A stretch of DNA of 64,000 nt from Hoplostethus atlanticus. Its lineage: Eukaryota; Chordata; Actinopteri; Trachichthyiformes; Trachichthyidae. The DNA lies in NCBI GenBank assembly GCA_034670405.1, contig JAXDDX010000226.1, positions 105,001-169,000 of the forward strand, in the 5' to 3' direction. A program made the translations under genes and the position numbers. Position 1 is the stretch's first letter; the number at the start of each line of letters is the position of its first letter. The notes beneath the pieces are model-generated. The model worked only from the letters and a program-made list of their open reading frames with translations. It was not told where the DNA came from and made no database searches. Positions 1-8,433 of this stretch are shown here, in pieces.

Positions 1-191
1 TAATTTCCTACAAACTACCATGATGGCGGATTCAGTAAATGCTGATGGTTTTTCGCAGCGACCAAGGTTCCTGGCTACATATCCGAAATGAGCTCTTAAT
101 GAAATGTTTTGGCTTTTCTTTTGCCAGTACATCAAAACAACATTCCTTGTGATGCTCTTCTGAGAAGCTCCTCTGAGAAGCTCCTCTGCGG

Positions 192-263
192 GGTTCCATG
201 GTGTAATGGTGAGCACTCTGGACTCTGAATCCAGCGATCCGAGTTCAAATCTCGGTGGAACCT
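192..263 (+). tRNA. tRNA-Gln (anticodon CTG), copy 1
   Basis: 72-nt cloverleaf. Acceptor arms GGTTCCA and TGGAACC pair fully, with T as discriminator base. Anticodon stem CTGGA/TCCAG encloses loop CTCTGAA with anticodon CTG. The T arm is GAG TTCAAAT CTC at its core. No intron and no encoded CCA, as expected for a eukaryotic nuclear tRNA gene. No run of four T occurs in the next 200 nt downstream, so termination by RNA polymerase III is unclear. Confidence 0.95.
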
Positions 264-442
264 GCTTTCCATTCAGTTAAAACTTTGCTGGCTTATTGTC
301 TCTCATCCTACAGACTACCATAATGTCAAATTGAGTGAAGGAGACAACCCGTTCTGCTAGAACTATACTTTGATGAAGCAAGTAGTAAACTGATAAGTGA
401 TGAAGTGAGGAGTTGTTATCTTACTAAAAGCACCAGAATCTG

Positions 443-509
443 TGCATTGGTATCAAACAAAGGTCAACTGCTTGGAAGGCAGCTATGCTAAGTACTACAC
501 CACCAGTGG
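443..509 (-). pseudogene. tRNA-Gly pseudogene, unit 1
   Basis: Reverse strand. The anticodon arm and D side match tRNA-Gly(TCC) (core gctgccttccaagcagttga), but the T arm and acceptor stem are wrecked, and the sequence is shorter than 72 nt. It sits 33 nt downstream of the intact tRNA-Gly on the same strand. An identical broken copy occurs in every full unit, so the decay predates the amplification. Confidence 0.8.
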
Positions 510-542
510 AAAGTATAGCATATGCTGAAGCACAACAATCCC

Positions 543-614
543 TGCATTGGCTGGGAATCGAACCCAGGTCAACTGCTTGGAAGGCAGCTATGCTAGCCAC
601 TATACGACCAACGC
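543..614 (-). tRNA. tRNA-Gly (anticodon TCC), copy 1
   Basis: Reverse strand, 72 nt. Acceptor GCGTTGG pairs with CCAATGC (discriminator A). Anticodon stem GCTGC/GCAGT encloses loop CTTCCAA with anticodon TCC. T arm is CTGGG TTCGATT CCCAG. The third acceptor pair is G3:U70, where the vertebrate tRNA-Gly(TCC) I know has G3:C70. G3:U70 is the main recognition element for alanyl-tRNA synthetase. The change is a CpG-type C to T. The nearest T-run on this strand (TTTT, about 426-429) lies beyond the neighbouring broken tRNA-Gly. Confidence 0.93.
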
Positions 615-908
615 ACATTCAGCCGCATAAATGGTTGAAGGCAGAGACCTTGGTTGTTCCCCCAACCGATCCATAGCCTCTCCCTATGGCAAGCAACGCT
701 CGTATGGCTTTCTTGGGCTGATTCGCAATTAGGGTGCGAGACGTCCCAAAATCCTATTCACAAATCCGAGATGAGCCTTTCAAAAAATCCTTTGGCTGAC
801 GATTGCTTCTCCAATGCATCAAAACAAGTTCCTTGCTGATGTTGTCCTCACAACTTTTCACTTGCATTATTTCTGTATTCTCATTCATCTCAGAAATTGC
901 TTTGCAAA

Positions 909-980
909 GGTTCCATGGTGTAATGGTTAGCACTTTGGACTTTGAATCCAGCGATCCGAGTTCAAGTCTCGGTGGAACCT
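909..980 (+). tRNA. tRNA-Gln (anticodon TTG), copy 1
   Basis: 72-nt cloverleaf with the same acceptor stem as the CTG isoacceptor. Anticodon loop CTTTGAA (anticodon TTG), closed by TTGGA/TCCAG. T arm core GAGTTCAAGTCTC. The first T-run downstream is about 80 nt away (near 1063). Confidence 0.95.
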
Positions 981-1221
981 GAGTTTCAGTCAGCTTAAAC
1001 CTTGCTGGCTTTCTGACTAATTTCCTACAAACTACCATGATGGCGGATTCAGTAAATGCTGATGGTTTTTCGCAGCGACCAAGGTTCCTGGCTACATATC
1101 CGAAATGAGCTCTTAATGAAATGTTTTGGCTTTTCTTTTGCCAGTACATCAAAACAACATTCCTTGTGATGCTCTTCTGAGAAGCTCCTCTGAGAAGGTC
1201 CTCTGAGAAGCTCCTCTGCGG

Positions 1222-1293
1222 GGTTCCATGGTGTAATGGTGAGCACTCTGGACTCTGAATCCAGCGATCCGAGTTCAAATCTCGGTGGAACCT
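1222..1293 (+). tRNA. tRNA-Gln (anticodon CTG), copy 2
   Basis: Identical in sequence to the copy at 192-263: paired acceptor stem, anticodon loop CTCTGAA, intact internal A and B box regions. Confidence 0.95.
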
Positions 1294-1472
1294 GCTTTCC
1301 ATTCAGTTAAAACTTTGCTGGCTTATTGTCTCTCATCCTACAGACTACCATAATGTCAAATTGAGTGAAGGAGACAACCCGTTCTGCTAGAACTATACTT
1401 TGATGAAGCAAGTAGTAAACTGATAAGTGATGAAGTGAGGAGTTGTTATCTTACTAAAAGCACCAGAATCTG

Positions 1473-1539
1473 TGCATTGGTATCAAACAAAGGTCAACTG
1501 CTTGGAAGGCAGCTATGCTAAGTACTACACCACCAGTGG
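1473..1539 (-). pseudogene. tRNA-Gly pseudogene, unit 2
   Basis: Identical to the broken tRNA-Gly of unit 1, just downstream of the intact tRNA-Gly of this unit. Confidence 0.8.
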
Positions 1540-1572
1540 AAAGTATAGCATATGCTGAAGCACAACAATCCC

Positions 1573-1644
1573 TGCATTGGCTGGGAATCGAACCCAGGTC
1601 AACTGCTTGGAAGGCAGCTATGCTAGCCACTATACGACCAACGC
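1573..1644 (-). tRNA. tRNA-Gly (anticodon TCC), copy 2
   Basis: Identical to the copy at 543-614, including the G3:U70 acceptor pair. Confidence 0.93.
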
Positions 1645-1937
1645 ACATTCAGCCGCATAAATGGTTGAAGGCAGAGACCTTGGTTGTTCCCCCAACCGAT
1701 CCATAGCCTCTCCCTATGGCAAGCAACGCTCGTATGGCTTTCTTGGGCTGATTCGCAATTAGGGTGCGAGACGTCCCAAAATCCTATTCACAAATCCGAG
1801 ATGAGCCTTTCAAAAAATCCTTTGGCTGACGATTGCTTCTCCAATGCATCAAAACAAGTTCTTGCTGATGTTGTCCTCACAACTTTTCACTTGCATTATT
1901 TCTGTATTCTCATTCATCTCAGAAATTGCTTTGCAAA

Positions 1938-2009
1938 GGTTCCATGGTGTAATGGTTAGCACTTTGGACTTTGAATCCAGCGATCCGAGTTCAAGTCTCG
2001 GTGGAACCT
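1938..2009 (+). tRNA. tRNA-Gln (anticodon TTG), copy 2
   Basis: Identical to the copy at 909-980. Confidence 0.95.
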
Positions 2010-2237
2010 GAGTTTCAGTCAGCTTAAACCTTGCTGGCTTTCTGACTAATTTCCTACAAACTACCATGATGGCGGATTCAGTAAATGCTGATGGTTTTTC
2101 GCAGCGACCAAGGTTCCTGGCTACATATCCGAAATGAGCTCTTAATGAAATGTTTTGGCTTTTCTTTTGCCAGTACATCAAAACAACATTCCTTGTGATG
2201 CTCTTCTGAGAAGCTCCTCTGAGAAGCTCCTCTGCGG

Positions 2238-2309
2238 GGTTCCATGGTGTAATGGTGAGCACTCTGGACTCTGAATCCAGCGATCCGAGTTCAAATCTCG
2301 GTGGAACCT
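2238..2309 (+). tRNA. tRNA-Gln (anticodon CTG), copy 3
   Basis: Identical in sequence to copies 1 and 2. It lies in the third unit with the same flanks. Confidence 0.95.
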
Positions 2310-2488
2310 GCTTTCCATTCAGTTAAAACTTTGCTGGCTTATTGTCTCTCATCCTACAGACTACCATAATGTCAAATTGAGTGAAGGAGACAACCCGTTC
2401 TGCTAGAACTATACTTTGATGAAGCAAGTAGTAAACTGATAAGTGATGAAGTGAGGAGTTGTTATCTTACTAAAAGCACCAGAATCTG

Positions 2489-2555
2489 TGCATTGGTATC
2501 AAACAAAGGTCAACTGCTTGGAAGGCAGCTATGCTAAGTACTACACCACCAGTGG
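2489..2555 (-). pseudogene. tRNA-Gly pseudogene, unit 3
   Basis: Identical to the broken tRNA-Gly of units 1 and 2. Confidence 0.8.
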
Positions 2556-2588
2556 AAAGTATAGCATATGCTGAAGCACAACAATCCC

Positions 2589-2660
2589 TGCATTGGCTGG
2601 GAATCGAACCCAGGTCAACTGCTTGGAAGGCAGCTATGCTAGCCACTATACGACCAACGC
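2589..2660 (-). tRNA. tRNA-Gly (anticodon TCC), copy 3
   Basis: Identical to copies 1 and 2, including the G3:U70 acceptor pair. Confidence 0.93.
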
Positions 2661-2953
2661 ACATTCAGCCGCATAAATGGTTGAAGGCAGAGACCTTGGT
2701 TGTTCCCCCAACCGATCCATAGCCTCTCCCTATGGCAAGCAACGCTCGTATGGCTTTCTTGGGCTGATTCTCAATTAGGGTGCGAGACGTCCCAAAATCC
2801 TATTCACAAATCCGAGATGAGCCTTTCAAAAAATCCTTTGGCTGACGATTGCTTCTCCAATGCATCAAAACAAGTTCCTGCTGATGTTGTCCTCACAACT
2901 TTTCACTTGCATTATTTCTGTATTCTCATTCATCTCAGAAATTGCTTTGCAAA

Positions 2954-3025
2954 GGTTCCATGGTGTAATGGTTAGCACTTTGGACTTTGAATCCAGCGAT
3001 CCGAGTTCAAGTCTCGGTGGAACCT
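2954..3025 (+). tRNA. tRNA-Gln (anticodon TTG), copy 3
   Basis: Identical to the copy at 909-980. Confidence 0.95.
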
Positions 3026-3266
3026 GAGTTTCAGTCAGCTTAAACCTTGCTGGCTTTCTGACTAATTTCCTACAAACTACCATGATGGCGGATTCAGTAA
3101 ATGCTGATGGTTTTTCGCAGCGACCAAGGTTCCTGGCTACATATCCGAAATGAGCTCTTAATGAAAGGTTTTGGCTTTTCTTTTGCCAGTACATCAAAAC
3201 AACATTCCTTGTGATGCTCTTCTGAGAAGCTCCTCTGAGAAGCTCCTCTGCGATTCTCCTCTGCGG

Positions 3267-3338
3267 GGTTCCATGGTGTAATGGTGAGCACTCTGTACTC
3301 TGAATCCAGCGATCCGAATTCAAATCTCGGTGGAACCT
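3267..3338 (+). pseudogene. tRNA-Gln (CTG), copy 4, probably decaying
   Basis: Same 72-nt gene with two changes that each break a stem pair. The anticodon stem reads CTGTA against TCCAG (G to T), and the T stem reads GAATT in place of GAGTT. The anticodon CTG is unchanged. It may still be transcribed, but it is likely a poor or dead tRNA. Confidence 0.75.
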
Positions 3339-3483
3339 GCTTTCCATTCAGTTAAAACTTTGCTGGCTTATTGTCTCTCATCCTACAGACTACCATAATG
3401 TCAAATTGAGTGAAGTAGACAACCCGTTCTGCTAGAACTATACTTTGATGAAGCAAGTAGTGAACTGATAATTGCTTTGTAAA

Positions 3484-3555
3484 GGTTCCATGGTGTAATG
3501 GTTAGCACTTGGGGCTTTGAATCTAGCGATTCAAGTTCAAGTCTCGGTGGAAACT
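3484..3555 (+). pseudogene. tRNA-Gln (TTG) pseudogene, degenerate unit
   Basis: Same outline as tRNA-Gln(TTG), but the anticodon stem reads TGGGGC, the acceptor 3' strand is changed (ggaaact), and the anticodon-stem 3' side and T-arm boundary carry substitutions. Several stems no longer pair. Confidence 0.8.
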
Positions 3556-3559
3556 GATT

Positions 3560-3672
3560 TTCGGACCCAGGACAACTGCTTGGAAGGCAGCTATGCTAAG
3601 CACTATACCACAAGTGGAATGTATAGCATATGCTGAAGCATCAGAATCTCTGCATTGTTTGGGAATCGCTGA
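3560..3672 (-). pseudogene. tRNA-Gly pseudogene remnants
   Basis: About 3560-3619 on the reverse strand matches the middle of tRNA-Gly(TCC), including the anticodon arm. About 3650-3672 matches only its 3' end. Neither can fold as a tRNA. Confidence 0.65.
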
Positions 3673-4496
3673 TGATGGTGAACACTCAGTGAACATGGTG
3701 GACTTTCATGGGCTGATTCTCAATTAGGGTGCCAGATGTCCCAAAGTCCTATTCACAAATTGGAGATGAGCTCTTAATGAAATCCGTTGGCTGACATTTG
3801 TTACGCCAATACATTAAAACAACATTCCTTGTGATGCTCTTCTTAGAAGGACTCTAGTTGTAGGAGTTGTAAATGGCGCTCATGTATCCAAGACCCTTCC
3901 CCCAACCTTTGAACTCTCTTTAATTGAAAGTGGACAATAACAAACTCAACCCAGGCTCTATGAGTCTTCTACTGTAGTATATGTCTTTTTCTTTATTTTT
4001 TCCATATTTTTCTTTCAACTTTTGCTTTTTCTCAGTACATCTTCAAAATGAGTAATTTGCCTCCAAAAAAACAATAGACAGAATGTAAAACAATAATAAT
4101 AATTTACTGGGGTACCATGGTAATCCAGGGACACACCTGTGTGAATGTGTCACACAATTTCACTCACAGGACAGCAAAACTGGCTTCAATTTGCCGTATC
4201 ATTGTAGAGACTGATGCTGCTCCACCCCAACTCTGGGTATGTCACCTTTGTAATAAAGATGCTGGGTGTGCAAATCGGTAATTGCGTGAATCACCAGATG
4301 TTGATCTGGATGGGCTAAAATGACTCATCATCAGACCTCCCCTGGTAATACTAATGCCATCTGGAGAGGGCTTTTTGTCAGTCTCTTGGTTCCTTCCCAT
4401 CGCCAGTGTTTGGTCTTTCACAAAGCTCCTTGGTTCCGGCGTAATATATGTAGATAAAGGGAGGAGACCTTTCCTTTTGAAAAACAGAAGGTCCTT

Positions 4497-4568
4497 TGTA
4501 TTGGCTGGGAATCGATCTCAGGTCATCTATTTTGAAGGCAGGTTTGGGAGCTTGTATACCGCCAATGG
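4497..4568 (-). pseudogene. old tRNA-Gly pseudogene
   Basis: 72-nt stretch aligned end to end with tRNA-Gly(TCC) on the reverse strand. The T arm is still recognisable (tggctgggaatcga on the plus strand), but the anticodon stem is destroyed. Downstream sequence (about 4570-4605) also resembles array spacer, so this is an old copy of a whole unit. Confidence 0.6.
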
Positions 4569-5406
4569 ATGTTCAGAAAGTAACTGGCTGATTGCAGAGA
4601 CTGTGGCTGATCTGTCAACTGGGCCAGGCTCTTTGCTAATGGTAAGAAAGGATCTTAGTTCTCTTTCGGCCTTGTTGGACTATGGATTCTCACTTATACC
4701 CCTTTCACATACAAATCCGGGGGTTTACATGGGTTATTGAAACAGACCACACTATTGTTTTCTTTGCTTTCTCGTTTTATTGCATCAAATACAGACTTTG
4801 AAACAAACACCATTTAACAAACACATATGTAAGTGACAATACAGACGGACAACAAAGAATGTATTATAGTACATTTTGAAAATGGACATGGAGATAAACA
4901 GAAAATGGCATCAATGTATTATTGATCAAAACGTTAGTAATATTAATCCAAACAGACAGAAAATGGGTGTTGAAACAGGATAAGCAATAGAAAACAGGAC
5001 ATGACGATGAAAAGCCATGCATTACCCAAACTCAGAATGTTCCAGGTCATCCATTCTCTAGGCTAACCTATGCCATGCCTTAGTTTGCCTTTGATCAGAG
5101 GGCCTTTCCTCTTTGGATAGTCTTTGGATCCCCTCCCATGCCTAACAGGTAAGCACTCACCCCCACCTGCATCCATACATCACCCAGGCCACATGGAGGC
5201 CAAGAGCACACCAGACAAGAGCCCAGGGCAGCCCATCAGCCCATCAAGTAGCTATGATGAGGACGACAGGGGAAAACAGTAGGCATTGGTGAATTTTGAA
5301 TTGGGAATTGAATATGGGAATTTAATTGTTGACAGTCCTTCCCAAAGTCCTTCTCAGATTGAAATATGTGCTATTTAATCACTTGACTGATTCTTGTATT
5401 TTCAAC

Positions 5407-5472
5407 TATTCCAGTGTTTCTGGTCAGTAGTGACCTTTGAATCCAGCACTGTGTTCAACTTTCGATGGATCC
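5407..5472 (+). pseudogene. old tRNA-Gln pseudogene
   Basis: Degenerate copy of tRNA-Gln. The anticodon arm ctttgaatccagc is kept; the acceptor and T arms are worn. The following bases (about 5475-5515) still resemble the spacer that follows tRNA-Gln in the array. Confidence 0.55.
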
Positions 5473-5930
5473 TTTTCATCCCGTCAGTTGAAATCTGGCT
5501 GATTAGTTTGGAAAACACTTTTGAAATAATTAACTTCAATCTGTGACATCATTTAAAAAAAAAATCATTGAAAGTTTTGGCAAATACGTTTTTTCATCAA
5601 CTTACGTTTGTTCAACCCAAAGAAGGGTGACCGTTTCATCTCTGTCCAAGACTTATATAGTTCACTATGTTAAATGCAAAAGCTTTAGCTTATGTAAAAT
5701 ACTATATTAAATAAAGGACACAGATGGGTAAAAATTGGCAACTTTGATGACACTGTTTCTCATCATCTAACCACCCTCTACAGATTTTCTTGTTCATGTT
5801 TTCACACAGGACTCCTATAATGGAGGTGCTCTGTTTTTTTCCTACAAATTATCACAAGGTTAAAATGTAGTGCGGGAGGCAACCCATTTTGGTGCAATTC
5901 CTCTGAATCAAAAATCAACTTTGGCAAACA

Positions 5931-6661
5931 TGCACAAGCACACTGCAGGCGAGCATGGGAATAAGTGACAGCCAGAAGCTGGTTTCACAACCTTCACTTT
6001 AGATCAGTCTTAGATGACACATCATGTGTGCCCTTCCCCTGAGCAAGTGTTTTGAATTAACTGCTTAAAATGTCTTTAGAATGTCTTCATTTTGTAGCAT
6101 TATAATATTGTTTTGCAGAAAGCGATAGTATAAGGGTTAGGTTTCTGCAAAGTTATAGAGATAGTAAGACAGAGAGATGTAGGGAAGGAGGAGAGAAAGC
6201 TGAAAGTTAAAATGGTATTTAGATAGACAGACAGACAAACAAACCAATAGGCAAGCAGACAGACAGACATAGATACTGACAGACAGGTGTATATATATAT
6301 AGAAATATAAATGGAGAGAGAGGACACACACAGACATCTGTGCTTACACTGCTTAATTATACTGGCTTTCTACATTGTCCCAAAAAGGTCTGATCTTAAA
6401 TCAGTAACGTCACACTCAGAATCGTCATAGCTGAAACACACATTTCTAGAGTGTACTGCTAGCGTCAGAGAGCAAAGACTGAGGTTCGACTGAAACCACA
6501 CATATACGCACACTCAGACAGAGACCACGTAGTCACGTAGACACAGACAAAATTGTCACAGCTTGGCTCTGCGTAGTAAACAGACCCACACACAATTTAA
6601 AAATTTTATAAAAAATATTCTTTATCACATTTATCACTGTGAACATATGAGTGGATGCTCT
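5931..6661. other. non-coding stretch with simple repeats
   Basis: No gene recognised. Contains an imperfect GACA/GATA-type repeat at about 6218-6300 and a short AT run. Open frames across it are low-complexity. Confidence 0.5.
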
Positions 6662-6950
6662 GACCATAATGTTATAGCTCCATAACAATCGAAGTTCTGA
6701 CCAAAATGTTATAGCTCCATAACAATAGAAGTTCTTGCCATAATGTTATAGCTCCATAACAATAGAAGTTCTTGCCATAATGTTATAGCTCCATAACAAT
6801 AGAAGTTATGACTATAATAATATTGTTCGATAATAAAGGAAGTTATGACCATAATTTTATAGTTCCATAACAACAGAAGTTATGACCATAATGTTGTAGT
6901 TCCTTAACCATAGACATTATGACCATAACACTAAAGCGCCATACCAATGC
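6662..6950. repeat. 37-bp minisatellite, ~8 copies
   Basis: Tandem copies begin at about 6662, 6699, 6737, 6774, 6810, 6847, 6884 and 6921, with the core cataatgttatagctccata. The first four are nearly identical and later ones diverge progressively. Confidence 0.9.
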
Positions 6951-7999
6951 ATGCAAATATCAACATGTAAACACTGGAGATTGTTTCCCTTTGTCATAGC
7001 ATCTATATCACAGAATTAGACTCACCAATGTTAAAACCATCAAATGCCTTTTCCAACTGAGGGATAAAAGAAGTTTCCTTCTACCATCTGATAAATGTGA
7101 TACTCACTCTAGAAATTGATTGCTGATATGTATAAGTATTGCAGAATGCGATATAGAATGTCATTGACATCATCCAAAGACATTTGCTTACAAAATAGTG
7201 ACATTTCTGAGAATGCATTCATCAGTATCTTTTAAATACTTCTCTTCAAAGTTAAAGCCTAGGGACAAAGTTGGTCAATTTCAATGAGCAAAGAGAATGT
7301 AACTAACCAGAAGTGAAAAAAGATTTTGAGATTGCAACCATAAAGTAAGGATTTTTTTTTTTTGAAGAATTGCCCAAGATTCATGACTCAATATGGGCTA
7401 TTGGAAAGTCAAATTGTTTATAAAGGCATACTGGCTAGTCCTACTATTCGGGTTAGGGTTATAAAGTCCCAATGCAGATATTTCCAACTACATCAGAATA
7501 AGTCAGTATGTAGGATTTGCTGATGGATAATGACCTTGACCGACATGTCTCAAACTACAGCTTCGTTTTGCTCCAATGTCTACAAACCGTACACATGTAA
7601 ACAGGCCATTTACAGCATCAAAATACACCTAAAACTCATGTTCAGCTGTCACATATTAATCTGAGTCAGAAAAAAATGTCTTCAGTCCAATGCATTATAA
7701 TGTCTCATCAGGACCGATTCCAGGTAGTTGTCTCCTGTGTGTTGAGGTTGCACTCATCTTCAGCATGGTTCAGGAATGGTCAGCTGAGTGCAAGACACTT
7801 TCCTTTCCGTTTTTTTTTTTTTCAACCCTGCTGCCGAGGCCACCGCTTCCTCTTTCTCGCCTCTGGTGGTTCCCCACATGACTAGTATGTTTTAATGAGA
7901 ATACATTTACTCAGTTTGGAGTCCCAGACTGAAACAGCTAATGCCATCCCGAAAGGTCCTTGGATGGATGCTGTTAGCCGGTCCTCTTCTCTTGGCTCC
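6951..7999. other. non-coding; likely downstream flank or 3' UTR of gpr68-like
   Basis: No gene or known repeat recognised. A stretch of about a dozen T (near 7810) and a C/T-rich segment are present. Because the receptor gene runs on the minus strand and stops at 8000, part of this is probably its 3' untranslated region, but I see no decisive polyadenylation signal. Confidence 0.4.
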
Positions 8000-8433
8000 T
8001 CAGACCTCTGCCTTTTGGCTCTGTTCTACCATGGCAATTAGACAGCTGACTTTAACAGTACTATCCATGTGCTTGTCAGTGTGTGTGTCAGTGTGTACAA
8101 TAAAAGGTGTGATGTTTTCTTTATTAGTGTCAGTGATTAAAACTGTATTGGCGTTTTTGCAGCAGTGTGTGTGTGTGCTGGTGTGTGTGAGCAGCGTCAC
8201 AGTTGGTTGGCCGTTGTTGTCGTCGGCCGCAACCTCGTGGGAGTCTGTGGCAGGGTGGGCGGGGCTGGCATTGCCACGGCGACAGCAGCAGCAGAGTATC
8301 CTAGTGACGGGCTGAAACACGACTCGCTGTAGGCCGTGGCGGGCGCTCTCACTGACGAAGCAGTAGAGAGCAGGGTCGGCCACGCAGTTCAGACTGGTCA
8401 GCAACAAGGAGAGGTGGTAGTAGTTAAATATCC
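8000..8433 (-). CDS. gpr68: gpr68-like exon 6 (TM7 and tail)
   Basis: 434 nt to the stop. Encodes [17 protein letters not shown], the DPALYCF motif, a Cys cluster (possible palmitoylation) and a long hydrophilic tail rich in Thr/His partly coded by a GT-type repeat. The tail makes the protein somewhat longer than the human receptor. A duplicated acceptor-like copy lies at 8506. Confidence 0.88.

Larger units (their letters stand above)
1..1017. repeat. tRNA array, tandem unit 1 (~1.02 kb)
   Basis: First of three nearly identical head-to-tail units. In order it carries tRNA-Gln(CTG) plus strand, a broken tRNA-Gly minus strand, tRNA-Gly(TCC) minus strand and tRNA-Gln(TTG) plus strand. The unit boundary is set where the sequence starting taatttcctacaaactacc recurs (1, 1018, 2047, 3063). 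Units differ by only a handful of substitutions and small indels, so amplification or homogenisation is recent. Short open frames here are translations of the tRNA genes and are not proteins. Confidence 0.95.
1018..2046. repeat. tRNA array, tandem unit 2 (~1.03 kb)
   Basis: Second unit of the array with the same four tRNA-like genes. It is about 12 nt longer than its neighbours, mainly because the short motif gagaagctcctct upstream of tRNA-Gln(CTG) has one extra copy (with gg for gc). It lacks one base near 1860 compared with unit 1. Confidence 0.95.
2047..3062. repeat. tRNA array, tandem unit 3 (~1.02 kb)
   Basis: Third complete unit with the same gene order. It differs from units 1 and 2 by scattered single bases, for example attctcaatt instead of attcgcaatt near 2770. 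All tRNA genes in it are identical to those in units 1 and 2. Confidence 0.95.
3063..3675. repeat. tRNA array, degenerate fourth unit
   Basis: The unit restarts at 3063 and stays close to the others through tRNA-Gln(CTG) to about 3465. It then skips most of the middle of the unit and lands in a decayed tRNA-Gln at 3484, followed by a decayed tRNA-Gly at about 3560-3619 and a tRNA-Gly 3' fragment near 3650. This is the worn edge of the array. Confidence 0.85.
3676..5930. repeat. decayed spacer of the tRNA array
   Basis: Apart from the tRNA wrecks listed separately, patches resemble array spacer. Examples are 3700-3850 (like 705-800 and 110-165) and 5840-5905 (like 308-370, keeping a gaggcaacccattt stretch). 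No protein gene is visible. The 128-codon open frame at 4354-4740 overlaps a tRNA pseudogene and looks accidental. Confidence 0.5.

Noticed and set aside
424-2975. Repeated open frames of 60-180 codons in the first 3 kb
   Set aside because: They are translations of the tRNA genes and spacers, repeat with the array, and contain no protein motif.
4354-4740. 128-codon open frame
   Set aside because: It overlaps an old tRNA-Gly pseudogene and decayed array spacer; no domain recognised.
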